Assembly (NCBI GenBank): GCA_016713035.1
Contig: JADJPW010000002.1
Coordinates: forward strand, 744,001 to 808,000
Reading direction: 5' to 3'
Origin: Verrucomicrobiaceae bacterium
GTDB lineage: Bacteria > Verrucomicrobiota > Verrucomicrobiia > Verrucomicrobiales > Verrucomicrobiaceae
Length of the DNA: 64,000 nt
In this document: positions 16,713 to 24,406 of the stretch, piece after piece
How positions within the stretch are numbered: position 1 is the first letter of the stretch
How the letters are laid out: each line of letters starts with the position of its first letter
Notes under the pieces: model-generated
Databases searched by the model: none
The model's input: the letters and a program-made list of their open reading frames with translations, nothing else
Told to the model about the DNA's origin: nothing
Program-made: the position numbers and the translations under genes

Positions 16713-17375
16713 ATGAAAAGCACACCGATCCGCGATCCCAAAAAAGACATCATGCTTGCGCCTGGAAATGCAGCATTAATCCTCATCGACTACCAGCCAC
16801 CGCAAGTTTCCACCGTCGAGTCCATCGACCGCCAAACGCTCATCAACAACGTCGTCGCGCTTGCCAAGACCGCCAAGCTGCACGGCCTGCCCATCATCGT
16901 CTCGACCGTCAACGTCAGCAATGGCGTGAATGAGGACACCATTCCGCAACTCCGTGAAGTGTTGACCGACGTGAAGGCCATCGACCGCACCAGCATCAAT
17001 TCATGGGAAGACCAGGATTTCGTCGATGCCGTGAAAGCCACTGGATGCAAGAAGCTCATCATGTGCGCACTGTGGACCGAAGCCTGCCAGCTCTTCCCCA
17101 CGCTGGATGCACTCAACGAAGGCTATGAGGTGTATCCCGTGACGGACGCCATCGGTGGCACTTCCCACGAAGCGCATCGCGCCGCAATGGAGCGGATGGT
17201 TCAGGCTGGCGCAAAGCCGACGACGTGGAACTCCGTGCACTGCGAATTGCAGCGCGACTGGAATCGCACGCAGACCGTGCCTGGATTCCTCCAGACCTTC
17301 ATCGACCACGGTCGTGCGGGTTGGTTCTTCAAGCTCGAAACCGAGCGCAAGAAGAACAAGAACAAGAACAAGTAG
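16713..17375 (+). CDS. Isochorismatase/YcaC-family cysteine hydrolase
   Basis: A 220-residue alpha/beta hydrolase of the isochorismatase superfamily. Catalytic Asp26 lies in ALILIDYQPP and the nucleophile Cys125 in CALWTEACQLFPT; the fold also shows GYEVYPVTDAIGGTSHEAH. It is an intact paralogue of the frameshifted gene at 15491, with the same gene order of motifs. The C-terminal tail is a run of Lys/Asn (KKNKNKNK) that is not part of the fold. Likely substrate class is a small amide or cyclic imide, not isochorismate, since no siderophore genes are present. Part of the LysR-linked redox island. Confidence 0.85.
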   Translation: MKSTPIRDPKKDIMLAPGNAALILIDYQPPQVSTVESIDRQTLINNVVALAKTAKLHGLPIIVSTVNVSNGVNEDTIPQLREVLTDVKAIDRTSINSWEDQDFVDAVKATGCKKLIMCALWTEACQLFPTLDALNEGYEVYPVTDAIGGTSHEAHRAAMERMVQAGAKPTTWNSVHCELQRDWNRTQTVPGFLQTFIDHGRAGWFFKLETERKKNKNKNK

Positions 17376-17451
17376 CGCAAGCCCAGCGCATCACCGGGAG
17401 AGAGGTCGCGGGCCTCTCTCCCTCATCCTTTCACTCGAACCCGATCAACTC

Positions 17452-17841
17452 ATGAAACTCGCCTCCAATCTCGCCGGAGTCCTGCTCGGCCTCATCTTTA
17501 ACATCGTAGCATGGAACTTTTTCCTGCACTTCTTTGACATGCCTGCACCGCCAGAAGGTTCCCCGCCTGCGATGTTTCTCGGAGCGATGATTCCGACTGG
17601 TTACTTCGCCTTTGTCAAAGGGCTAGAGATCACCGGTGGCATCCTCGTCGCCATTCCACGCACGCGCCCGCTCGGCCTACTGGCCTTGGGTCCGATCATC
17701 GTGAACATTTTGTGCTTCCATGTATTCCTAACCAAGGGCGCAGGATTGGTCGGCCCGCCCTTGCTGGTCGCAGTGCTAGCCCTGTTCCTCTTGTGGACCG
17801 AGCGTGCAGGCTTTTCACGCTTGCTACCAGGCGCGCGGTAA
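17452..17841 (+). CDS. Small integral membrane protein, DoxX-like
   Basis: A 129-residue protein with four hydrophobic segments (SNLAGVLLGLIFNIVAWNFFL, FLGAMIPTGYFAFVKGLEITGGILVAIP, LGLLALGPIIVNILCFHVF, LVAVLALFLLW). The pattern, including the KGLEITGGILV segment after the second helix, resembles the DoxX/DoxX-like family, whose members are often next to redox-stress and isochorismatase genes. The start at 17452 is the ATG opening the first membrane segment; the frame is open further upstream but runs through the preceding gene. Its role here may be in quinone or thiol redox balance, which is inferred only from context. Confidence 0.7.
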   Translation: MKLASNLAGVLLGLIFNIVAWNFFLHFFDMPAPPEGSPPAMFLGAMIPTGYFAFVKGLEITGGILVAIPRTRPLGLLALGPIIVNILCFHVFLTKGAGLVGPPLLVAVLALFLLWTERAGFSRLLPGAR

Positions 17842-17990
17842 TCCAGGACGCGAAAGCGTCAGCACCATTGCCCAAACACCCTTGCCGCCTCCAGCTTGCC
17901 TTTGAAAGCGAACCCGAGTGCCCTTGAGGGTTCACGGGTCATCAGATATGGCCATCCGCCTGTTCATCCGGCCAATGTATAAACTGCGGG

Positions 17991-18022
17991 TTGACGGCTT
18001 GCTCCAAGAAGTGCATATACAC
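17991..18022 (+). promoter_or_regulatory. marR promoter with overlapping palindromic operator
   Basis: TTGACG at 17991-17996 could be a -35 box, with CATATA at 18014-18019 as a -10 after 17 bases. The -10 lies inside GTGCATATACAC (18011-18022), whose exact reverse complement GTGTATATGCAC occurs at the start of the SDR gene downstream. This is the expected layout for autorepression by the MarR protein encoded 8 bases further on. Confidence 0.6.
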
Positions 18023-18029
18023 ACTAACA

Positions 18030-18470
18030 ATGCCAAAACAACTCGACATGACCGCTGGAGAGAACTGCGTGTGCTTCAACCTGCGATGGGTGACACGGGC
18101 GGTGACGGCGTTCTATGACGCCGAGATGCGGCGGCACGGGATTCGTCCCACTCAGGGTTCCATCCTGGCGGCCTTGCAGACCAAGGATAGTTGGAACATG
18201 GTTGAGCTGAGTGATTGGCTCGGCATGGAGCGCACGACTTTAGTGCGGAATCTTCGACCTTTGCAACGAGATGGTTTCGTGGAAATCACCGGGGGTGGAC
18301 GCGGCAATCTGGTGGAGCTCACGATCACCGCCAAGGGCCGGAAGCAAGTTGCGAAGCTCGCTCCAGCGTGGAGAAACGCTCAAAGCGCCATGGTCGCAAC
18401 ACTCGGCGAAAAACGCTGGTCAGCCATCCTTTCCGATCTGGAAGAGGCAGCCTTGGCGTTGAGCAAGTAG
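18030..18470 (+). CDS. MarR-family transcriptional regulator
   Basis: A 146-residue winged-helix regulator. Visible features are the dimerisation N-terminus, GIRPTQGSILAALQTKDSWNMVELSDWLGMERTTLVRNLRPLQRDGFVEI (the recognition helix and wing region) and GGGRGNLVELTITAKGRKQV. The start is set at ATG 18030 (MPKQLDMTAG); ATG 18048 is an alternative, and with the promoter proposed the transcript could be nearly leaderless. Cysteines in ENCVCFNL near the N-terminus could sense oxidants or electrophiles, as in OhrR/MexR-like members, though this is inference. It probably represses itself and the adjacent SDR gene through the shared palindrome. Confidence 0.85.
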   Translation: MPKQLDMTAGENCVCFNLRWVTRAVTAFYDAEMRRHGIRPTQGSILAALQTKDSWNMVELSDWLGMERTTLVRNLRPLQRDGFVEITGGGRGNLVELTITAKGRKQVAKLAPAWRNAQSAMVATLGEKRWSAILSDLEEAALALSK

Positions 18471-18510
18471 CCCCAACAAAACACAGCAGACGATTCACTC
18501 AGACCCATAA

Positions 18511-18522
18511 GTGTATATGCAC
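18511..18522 (+). promoter_or_regulatory. Second copy of the MarR palindrome at the SDR start
   Basis: GTGTATATGCAC is the exact reverse complement of the element at 18011-18022 in the marR promoter. It covers the possible GTG start at 18511 and the ATG at 18517, so a bound regulator would block transcription or initiation of the SDR gene. Confidence 0.6.
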
Positions 18523-19332
18523 ACCCCATTCAAAAACAAAACCACCCTGGTCACCGGAGCCACCTCCGGCATAGGTCGCGAAATTGCCATCTTGTTCGCA
18601 GAGCGAGGCGCGCGTGTATTCGGCACAGCACGCAATCCAGCATCGGCGAAGGCTATTCCAGGCGTAGAGATCGTTCAGATGGACGTCACGGATGATGCCA
18701 GCGTGAACGATGCGATTCACAGCATCGTGCAGAAGGCCGGGCCGATTCAAGTTCTGATCAACAACGCGGGTTACAGCCTCACGGGAGCCTTGGAAGAGAC
18801 AAGTCTCACGGAAGCACGGCAACAGTTTGAAACCAACTTCTTCGGTGTGCTGCGCGTGACGAGTGCTGTGCTTCCGCAGATGCGGCAGTCGGGCTATGGG
18901 AGAATCGCCAACATCAGTTCCGTGGTCGGATTCATCCCTGCTCCTTACATGGGAATCTACACCGCAAGCAAACACGCCGTGGAAGGATACACCTGGACGC
19001 TGGACCACGAGGTGCGGGAATTCGGCGTGCGCGCCATGTTGGTCGAACCCTCTTACACGAAAAGCAACATCAGCCAAAACGAGAGGTCCGCACAGACCGC
19101 GCTCCATGAGTATGCCGCGCAACGCCAGCGGACGAAGGAAGCCATCGACAAGGGTGTCGCCCATGGAGACGATCCCCGACTCATCGCGGAGGCTGTTCTT
19201 CAAGCGGTCACGGTGCAACAGCCGCGACTGCGTTATCCCGTCGGCAGAGGGGTCTGGGTGAGCCGACTGCGCCGCTATCTCCCTGCTGCCGTCTTCGATT
19301 GGTTGATCCGCAAAGGAGCCCGACTCTCATGA
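18517..19332 (+). CDS. SDR-family NAD(P)-dependent oxidoreductase
   Basis: A 271-residue classical short-chain dehydrogenase/reductase. The nucleotide-binding TGATSGIG motif is near residue 15, NNAGYSLTG follows the central sheet, and the catalytic Ser (ISSVVG) and Tyr-x3-Lys (GIYTASKHAVEGY) are intact. Length is typical. The start may instead be GTG at 18511, two codons earlier. The MarR-type palindrome overlaps the start, so the gene is probably in the MarR regulon. The substrate is not predictable from sequence; the neighbouring quinone reductase, FMN reductase and pirin suggest reactive carbonyl or quinone detoxification. Confidence 0.9.
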   Translation: MHTPFKNKTTLVTGATSGIGREIAILFAERGARVFGTARNPASAKAIPGVEIVQMDVTDDASVNDAIHSIVQKAGPIQVLINNAGYSLTGALEETSLTEARQQFETNFFGVLRVTSAVLPQMRQSGYGRIANISSVVGFIPAPYMGIYTASKHAVEGYTWTLDHEVREFGVRAMLVEPSYTKSNISQNERSAQTALHEYAAQRQRTKEAIDKGVAHGDDPRLIAEAVLQAVTVQQPRLRYPVGRGVWVSRLRRYLPAAVFDWLIRKGARLS

Positions 19333-19387
19333 TTCCATCCATTCAAACGCAGCTTACCCAAACCTCGAGAACCTTTATCGCAACAAC

Positions 19388-20404
19388 ATGAAAGCACTCA
19401 TCCTGAAACAGTATGGCAGAGCCGATCACATCGCCTTCGCCGACATTCCACGACCTCAGCTCAAGCCCGACGAGATTCTCGTTCAGGTCCACGCTGCTGG
19501 TTTGAATGCGATCGATAACGCGATTCCCAAAGGCGAATTCAAGCCCCTCCTTCGATTCAAATTGCCAGCCACGCTAGGCAGCGATCTGGCAGGCATCGTG
19601 GTCGAGGTGGGAAACCGAGTCACGCGCTTCAAGCCGGGAGATGCCGTGTTCGCCAGTGTCTTCGATCTCGGAACGGGCACACTCGCCGAGTTCGCCGTCG
19701 TGTCGGAAAGTGCCGCCGCACTCAAGCCATCGAATGTGGACTTCGTGCAGGCAGCCTCCATCCCCATGGTCGGCCTCACTTCATGGCAGGCACTGAAGGA
19801 GCGGGCCAAAGTCATGCCCGGTCAAAGGGTATTCATTCCCGCGGGCTCCGGTGGCATTGGCACCTTTGCTATTCAGCTCGCCAAAGAGCTGGGAGCATTC
19901 GTTGGCACGACAACGAGCACAACCAATGTCGAGCTGGTGCGGAGCCTCGGCGCGGATGAAGTGATTGATTACAAGAAGCAGGAGTTCGAAGACGTGCTGC
20001 GGGACTACGATATGGTGCTGGGCACGCTGAAGGGCGACACCATCGAGAACGCACTGCAAATCCTGAAACCCGGAAGCCACATCGTCTCGCTCGTTGGACC
20101 GCCAAACGCCGCGTTTGCCCGTGCCCGGGGGATGAACTTCCTCATGCGTTTTGTTTTTGGGTTGCTGAGCCGCAAGATCATCGGTCTCGCCCAGAAGAAG
20201 GGCGCAGATTATTCCTTTCTGTTTGTGCGCCCTGACGGCAGCCAGCTAGCCCACATCGCAGCATTGATCGAGGCTGGGCGCATCCGGCCAGTGGTGGATC
20301 GCGTGTTCCCGTTCGATCAGGCAAAGGAAGCTCTGGCCTACCTTGAAACAGGCAGAGCCAAAGGCAAAGTCGTGGTGCAAATGAAGCAGCAGACGGAGGG
20401 TTGA
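19388..20404 (+). CDS. Zinc-independent NAD(P)H:quinone oxidoreductase (MDR family)
   Basis: A 338-residue medium-chain dehydrogenase/reductase of the quinone oxidoreductase type: MKALILKQYGRADH at the N-terminus, TLGSDLAGIVVEVG, the NADP-binding IPAGSGGIGTFAIQLAKELGA, and the C-terminal DQAKEALAYLETGRAKGKVVVQ. The zinc-binding cysteines of alcohol dehydrogenases are absent, as expected for quinone reductases. It follows the SDR gene by about 55 bases on the same strand and is likely in the same transcription unit. Confidence 0.9.
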   Translation: MKALILKQYGRADHIAFADIPRPQLKPDEILVQVHAAGLNAIDNAIPKGEFKPLLRFKLPATLGSDLAGIVVEVGNRVTRFKPGDAVFASVFDLGTGTLAEFAVVSESAAALKPSNVDFVQAASIPMVGLTSWQALKERAKVMPGQRVFIPAGSGGIGTFAIQLAKELGAFVGTTTSTTNVELVRSLGADEVIDYKKQEFEDVLRDYDMVLGTLKGDTIENALQILKPGSHIVSLVGPPNAAFARARGMNFLMRFVFGLLSRKIIGLAQKKGADYSFLFVRPDGSQLAHIAALIEAGRIRPVVDRVFPFDQAKEALAYLETGRAKGKVVVQMKQQTEG

Positions 20405-20509
20405 AATAGAAGGACTTAACCGAGAGCGTTTACTGGTGAGATGAAGGAAATGCGGAACCTGAAAAAATGATTCAAGACATCTCCACTTCCATCGTTCAAG
20501 CTGCTCCTC

Positions 20510-21082
20510 ATGACTAGCAACACCATGACCATCATCGGACTCTCCGGCAGCTTGCGTTCCGGTTCATACAATACGGCCCTACTGCATGCTGCGGCGGGCC
20601 CGATGCCTGCGGGATCGGAGTTGATCGTGAAGACCATTCACGGCATCCCGCTTTACGATGGCGACCTGGAAGCTGCCGAGGGCATCCTGTCTGCCGTGGT
20701 CGAGCTGGGCAAGGCCATTGCGGAAGCGGATGGACTGCTGCTCGCGACGCCGGAATACAACAACTCCATCCCTGGGCCGTTCAAGAACGCTATCGACTGG
20801 CTGTCCCGTTTGCCTGATGAAGCAGCGCCGGTGTTTGCTGGCAAGCCCGTGGCCGTCATCGGTGCATCGCCGGGAGGCTTCGGCACGCTGCTGGCGCAAG
20901 ACGCTTGGTTGACCGTGCTGCGGACGTTGGAGACGCGCCCATGGTTCGGTGCGCGGTTGCCGGTCTCGCGTGCGGCGGGTTTGTTCGACAGCGAAGGCCA
21001 GCTCACGGATGCGGGTACCAAGGACAGGCTGCGGAGCTTCGTCACGGGCTTTGCGGCGTTCGCTCAATCCACGCCTCAGTGA
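20510..21082 (+). CDS. NAD(P)H-dependent FMN reductase (ChrR/quinone reductase-like)
   Basis: A 190-residue flavodoxin-fold reductase. The phosphate-binding loop GLSGSLRSGSYN is at the N-terminus, and the conserved PEYNNSIPGPFKNAIDWLSR and GASPGGFGT segments contact the flavin. Members reduce FMN, quinones or chromate with NAD(P)H by two-electron transfer, avoiding semiquinone formation. An internal ATG at 20525 (MTIIGLSGS) is an equally good start. It lies about 105 bases after the quinone oxidoreductase and before the pirin gene, consistent with a quinone-detoxifying set. Confidence 0.88.
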   Translation: MTSNTMTIIGLSGSLRSGSYNTALLHAAAGPMPAGSELIVKTIHGIPLYDGDLEAAEGILSAVVELGKAIAEADGLLLATPEYNNSIPGPFKNAIDWLSRLPDEAAPVFAGKPVAVIGASPGGFGTLLAQDAWLTVLRTLETRPWFGARLPVSRAAGLFDSEGQLTDAGTKDRLRSFVTGFAAFAQSTPQ

Positions 21083-21112
21083 TGCGTGAGTCGCGAGTAT
21101 AACGCACTAGGT

Positions 21113-21141
21113 ATGCTCACCCTAGCGACAAGGTATTTCAC
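21113..21141. promoter_or_regulatory. Putative LysR-binding site upstream of pirin
   Basis: ATGCTCACCCTAGCGACAAG followed by GTATTTCAC repeats, in the same orientation, the pattern found between lysR and the first isochorismatase gene (exact core GACAAGGTATT). It ends about 50 bases before the pirin start, a usual distance for a LysR activation site. Confidence 0.5.
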
Positions 21142-21192
21142 GGTTTGATGGGATCGCTCTAGTCTCGCTTCGTGAAAGCAAAACACACCACT

Positions 21193-22053
21193 ATGAAAAC
21201 ACTCCATCACATCCATCACAGCTCCGCCATGCATTGGGTCGGCAACGGCTTCCCCGTGCGCTCTGTCTTTGATTACAACGGCCTCGGTCGTGAGCTATCA
21301 CCCTTCCTGCTGCTCGACTACGCCGCGCCGCACACCTTCAAGCCCGGCAGCGAACGCCGTGGCGTGGAGGCCCATCCGCACAAGGGTTTTGAGACCGTCA
21401 CCATCGCTTATCAAGGCGAACTAGAGCACCGCGACTCCAGCGGCGGAGGCGGCAAGATCGGTGCAGGCGATGTGCAATGGATGACCGCAGGGAATGGCAT
21501 TGTGCATCAGGAGTTTCACTCACCCGAGTTCACCAAGAACGGCGGCACGCTCCACATGGTGCAGCTCTGGGTCAATCTCCGGGCGAAGGACAAGAGCACG
21601 CCACCACGCTACCAGACGCTGCTCAATGCCGACATCCCCACCGCGACGCTGCCGGACGATGCAGGCACCGCACGCATCATCGCGGGTGAACTCAACGGCA
21701 CACGCGGACCCGCCATGACCTTCTCGCCCATCAATCTCTGGGACGTGAGGCTCAAGGCTGGCAAGTCTGCCACGCTGCCCCTGGTCGAAGGCCACACCGC
21801 CTCCTTCCTCGTGCTGTCTGGTGAGGTCGCCGTGCAGGATGGTCAATCCGCCGCCGAGGGCGATCTCGCCATCTTCTCTCACCAAGGCGATGCCATCACT
21901 GTCGCAGCCAGCTCTGACACGCACCTGCTCCTCATGAGCGGCGAGCCCATCGCTGAACCCGTGGTCGGCTACGGTCCCTTCGTGATGAACTCCAAGGCGG
22001 AAATCCAACAAGCCTTCGAGGACTACCAGCTCGGCAAAATGGGCGAGCTATAA
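21193..22053 (+). CDS. Pirin family protein
   Basis: A 286-residue bicupin. The N-terminal pirin domain shows FLLLDYAAPHTF, GVEAHPHKGFETVTIAYQGELEHRDS and the metal ligands His-x-His (HPHKG), a later His (MTAGNGIVHQEFH) and Glu in the same region. The C-terminal cupin contains NLWDVRLKAGKSATLPL and VLSGEVAVQDG. Bacterial pirins are iron proteins; some show quercetin 2,3-dioxygenase activity and some respond to oxidative stress. The start is set at ATG 21193; GTG at 21172 is an in-frame alternative. It is the last gene of the island and carries its own putative LysR site. Confidence 0.92.
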   Translation: MKTLHHIHHSSAMHWVGNGFPVRSVFDYNGLGRELSPFLLLDYAAPHTFKPGSERRGVEAHPHKGFETVTIAYQGELEHRDSSGGGGKIGAGDVQWMTAGNGIVHQEFHSPEFTKNGGTLHMVQLWVNLRAKDKSTPPRYQTLLNADIPTATLPDDAGTARIIAGELNGTRGPAMTFSPINLWDVRLKAGKSATLPLVEGHTASFLVLSGEVAVQDGQSAAEGDLAIFSHQGDAITVAASSDTHLLLMSGEPIAEPVVGYGPFVMNSKAEIQQAFEDYQLGKMGEL

Positions 22054-22076
22054 GATGGATGCAGAAGACTCAAAGT

Positions 22077-22101
22077 CCGCCTCCTGATCGTCAGGAGACG
22101 G
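22077..22101 (+). terminator. Hairpin after the pirin gene
   Basis: CCGCCTCCTGA (22077-22087) pairs with TCAGGAGACGG (22091-22101) with one C-A mismatch and a three-base loop. There is no T tract, so it may act as an mRNA 3' stabiliser or Rho-linked terminator and not a classical intrinsic terminator. Confidence 0.45.
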
Positions 22102-22198
22102 CACCTACAAGGCATTCCTGGCCCCGGCATTCGCTCGGAGAATGCAAACTATCCCAGCGCAACCCGTTAGACTCTCTTCTGCCAACCACACTCACATC

Positions 22199-23437
22199 AT
22201 GCGCTTGATCTTCCTGCTCCTCGCCGCCGTCGGTTCCTCACATGCGGCAGACTGGCCGCAGTTTCGCGGACCGACGGGCGATGGCGTCACCACAGACACG
22301 AATTTGCCTCTGACCTGGAGTGAGAAGGAAAATCTCATCTGGCGCACAGAATTGCCCGGCCCTGGCTCCTCCAGCCCCATCATCAGCGGAGATAAAGTCT
22401 TCCTCACCAGCTATAGCGGCTACGGCATCGACATCAAAGAGCCTGGGGACATGAAAAACCTCAAGCGCCATGCTTTGTGCCTAGACAAGGCCACGGGCAA
22501 AATCCTCTGGAATCACGAGATCGTCACCGATCTGCCGAACAAGCCCTACACCGGCACCTACATCACCACACACGGTTACGCATCGAGTTCCGCCGTCACG
22601 GATGGGAAGGGCGTTTTCTTCTTCATGGCGAATGCGGGCGTATTCGCCTACACGATGGGTGGAAAGGCCGTGTGGAACGTCAGCGTCGGTGAAAAGGCGC
22701 ATGATTGGGGTGTCGGCTCATCTCCCATCCTCTACGGTGATCTGCTCATCGTGAATGCGGCACTGGAGAGCAATCAGCTCCTCGCTCTGGATCGCAAAAC
22801 CGGCAAAACCGTGTGGAGTGCCACTGGTTTCCCGGCCTCTTGGAACACGCCCACGCTCGTCCGAGTCGATGGCCACGATGAACTCGTGGTGAACTCCAGT
22901 GGCAAGCTCCGCGCCTTTGAGCCGCTCACGGGCAAAGAGCTCTGGAGCTGCGATAGCATCAAAGCGGCGGAACTCTGCCCCAGCATCATCGCCCATGATG
23001 GCGTGATTTTCGTCATCGGTCATCCTGGCGGCCAGAGTCAGGCAGTGAAGGGTGGCAAAGTGCTGTGGCAGACGCAAAAAGGCAGCAATGTCAGCTCGCC
23101 CGTCTATAAAGATGGGCACCTCTACTTCATCAATGACTCACGCGGGGTGGTCACCTGCCTGGATGCCGCCACGGGAGCCCTAGTTTATGAGCAACCCCTG
23201 GCCCAGAAGCCGAAGCGTGACCGTTTCTATGCCACGCCGCTGCTCGCAGGTGATAAAATGTACTGCGTCGGACGCGAAACCGGCACCTACGTCATCGCTG
23301 CGAAGCCCCAGTTCGAGCTGCTCGCCACCAATGTCATCGCAGACGATACCAGCATCACCAATGCCAGTCCCGCCGTGAGTGATGGCCGCCTATTCCTCCG
23401 CTCGAACAGGTTTGCTTACTGCTTTGGCAAAAAGTGA
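22199..23437 (+). CDS. Secreted PQQ-like beta-propeller repeat protein
   Basis: A 412-residue protein starting at the ATG that opens a signal peptide (MRLIFLLLAAVGSSHAA); an in-frame ATG at 22142 lacks such a feature. It begins DWPQFRGPTGDGVTTDTNLP, the signature opening of this secreted family, and continues with blade repeats such as LDKATGKILWNHE, LDRKTGKTVWSA, FEPLTGKELWS and LDAATGALVYEQ. It is a paralogue of the protein at 12.5 kb. The enzymatic role, if any, is unknown. The two paralogues flank the accessory redox island. Confidence 0.82.
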   Translation: MRLIFLLLAAVGSSHAADWPQFRGPTGDGVTTDTNLPLTWSEKENLIWRTELPGPGSSSPIISGDKVFLTSYSGYGIDIKEPGDMKNLKRHALCLDKATGKILWNHEIVTDLPNKPYTGTYITTHGYASSSAVTDGKGVFFFMANAGVFAYTMGGKAVWNVSVGEKAHDWGVGSSPILYGDLLIVNAALESNQLLALDRKTGKTVWSATGFPASWNTPTLVRVDGHDELVVNSSGKLRAFEPLTGKELWSCDSIKAAELCPSIIAHDGVIFVIGHPGGQSQAVKGGKVLWQTQKGSNVSSPVYKDGHLYFINDSRGVVTCLDAATGALVYEQPLAQKPKRDRFYATPLLAGDKMYCVGRETGTYVIAAKPQFELLATNVIADDTSITNASPAVSDGRLFLRSNRFAYCFGKK

Positions 23438-23495
23438 GGCACGCTGTTCCTCTACGGCGCAAAGTCCTCTTGCGTGGTGACGCCTCCCTTGCTCC

Positions 23496-24314
23496 ATGCC
23501 GTACGCCATCATGCCTGAATCACCGCCCCAGCCCGAACTCTCCTTCATCGAACTCCGCTCCTTTTTCGTTCGCGGGCGCAATGCACTTCTGGTGCGGGGG
23601 AAGTTCCAGCCACTCTACATTGATTACTACCTGCACCTCATGCAGCACGGCCTCCAGCACCCAGAGGCACTCGATGAGATGCTGAAGGACTCCCTCGCGG
23701 CGCTGGCTCTGCACCTTTGCTCCCGCCCACAGGATGAGACCGTGGCGTGGACGGTCCATGTGAAGGAGCCACGGCGGGCGAATCTCTTTGTCACCGGTAG
23801 CACCCATCCAGGCCGCATCACGGGTCGTCTTTTCATCGAGGATGTGAAAAAGGAGGGCGAAGCACTTTTCATCGCCCAGACCACACGCCCGAATCACCCC
23901 GTGCGTCAGAGCATGATCGACTTTCACGGTGCGGATGTTTTTCGCGGTGTGGAGACTTTTTACACCACCAGCGAGCAGCGGCTCACGCGGCTCTTTCGCC
24001 TCCCAGATGAGGAATTCGTCCAAATCAGCGCCGAGCCGGATTGCGATGAGGATTGGCTCGCAGGCATCACTTTGGAGGATGTCCTCCAGATCGGTGAAAA
24101 ACAGACGCTGACACTGCTGGAGACACGCGGATACCAGTTCGAGTGCGGATGCAGCATGGAGCGACTGCTGCCTATCATCGGTCGCTTGCCGCAGGAAGAC
24201 TTGGATCACATTTTCGAGGATGGCGTGGCCCAGGTGACCTGCCCGCGCTGCGCAGCGGTGTTTCGGACCACAAAAGCGCAGTTCCAGGCCTGGCAGGCAC
24301 AAAACAAAGCGTAA
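23496..24314 (+). CDS. Hsp33-like redox-regulated chaperone
   Basis: A 272-residue protein whose C-terminus carries the Hsp33 zinc centre: FECGCSMERLLPIIGRLPQEDL (Cys-x-Cys) followed by VTCPRCAAVFR (Cys-x2-Cys). The N-terminal part has the substrate-binding layout of the family (RNALLVRGKF, HVKEPRRANLFVTGSTHPGRITGRLF). In Hsp33 the four cysteines bind zinc when reduced and release it on oxidation to activate the cytosolic holdase. The sequence is diverged, for example TCPRCAAVF where enterobacterial proteins have an FC-containing motif, so a specialised homologue is possible. An alternative start is ATG 23511. Confidence 0.75.
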   Translation: MPYAIMPESPPQPELSFIELRSFFVRGRNALLVRGKFQPLYIDYYLHLMQHGLQHPEALDEMLKDSLAALALHLCSRPQDETVAWTVHVKEPRRANLFVTGSTHPGRITGRLFIEDVKKEGEALFIAQTTRPNHPVRQSMIDFHGADVFRGVETFYTTSEQRLTRLFRLPDEEFVQISAEPDCDEDWLAGITLEDVLQIGEKQTLTLLETRGYQFECGCSMERLLPIIGRLPQEDLDHIFEDGVAQVTCPRCAAVFRTTKAQFQAWQAQNKA

Positions 24315-24406
24315 ACACTCGTCATCCTGGGCCGTTTGGCCTTTCCCTTTGACCCGCAACCCGGTCGCAGGCAGGAAACCGCCCTCATTCCCCCCCTATA
24401 AATTTC

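Noticed and set aside
22142..22198. N-terminal extension of the second beta-propeller
   Set aside because: The extension lacks a signal sequence, whereas ATG 22199 opens a clear one.
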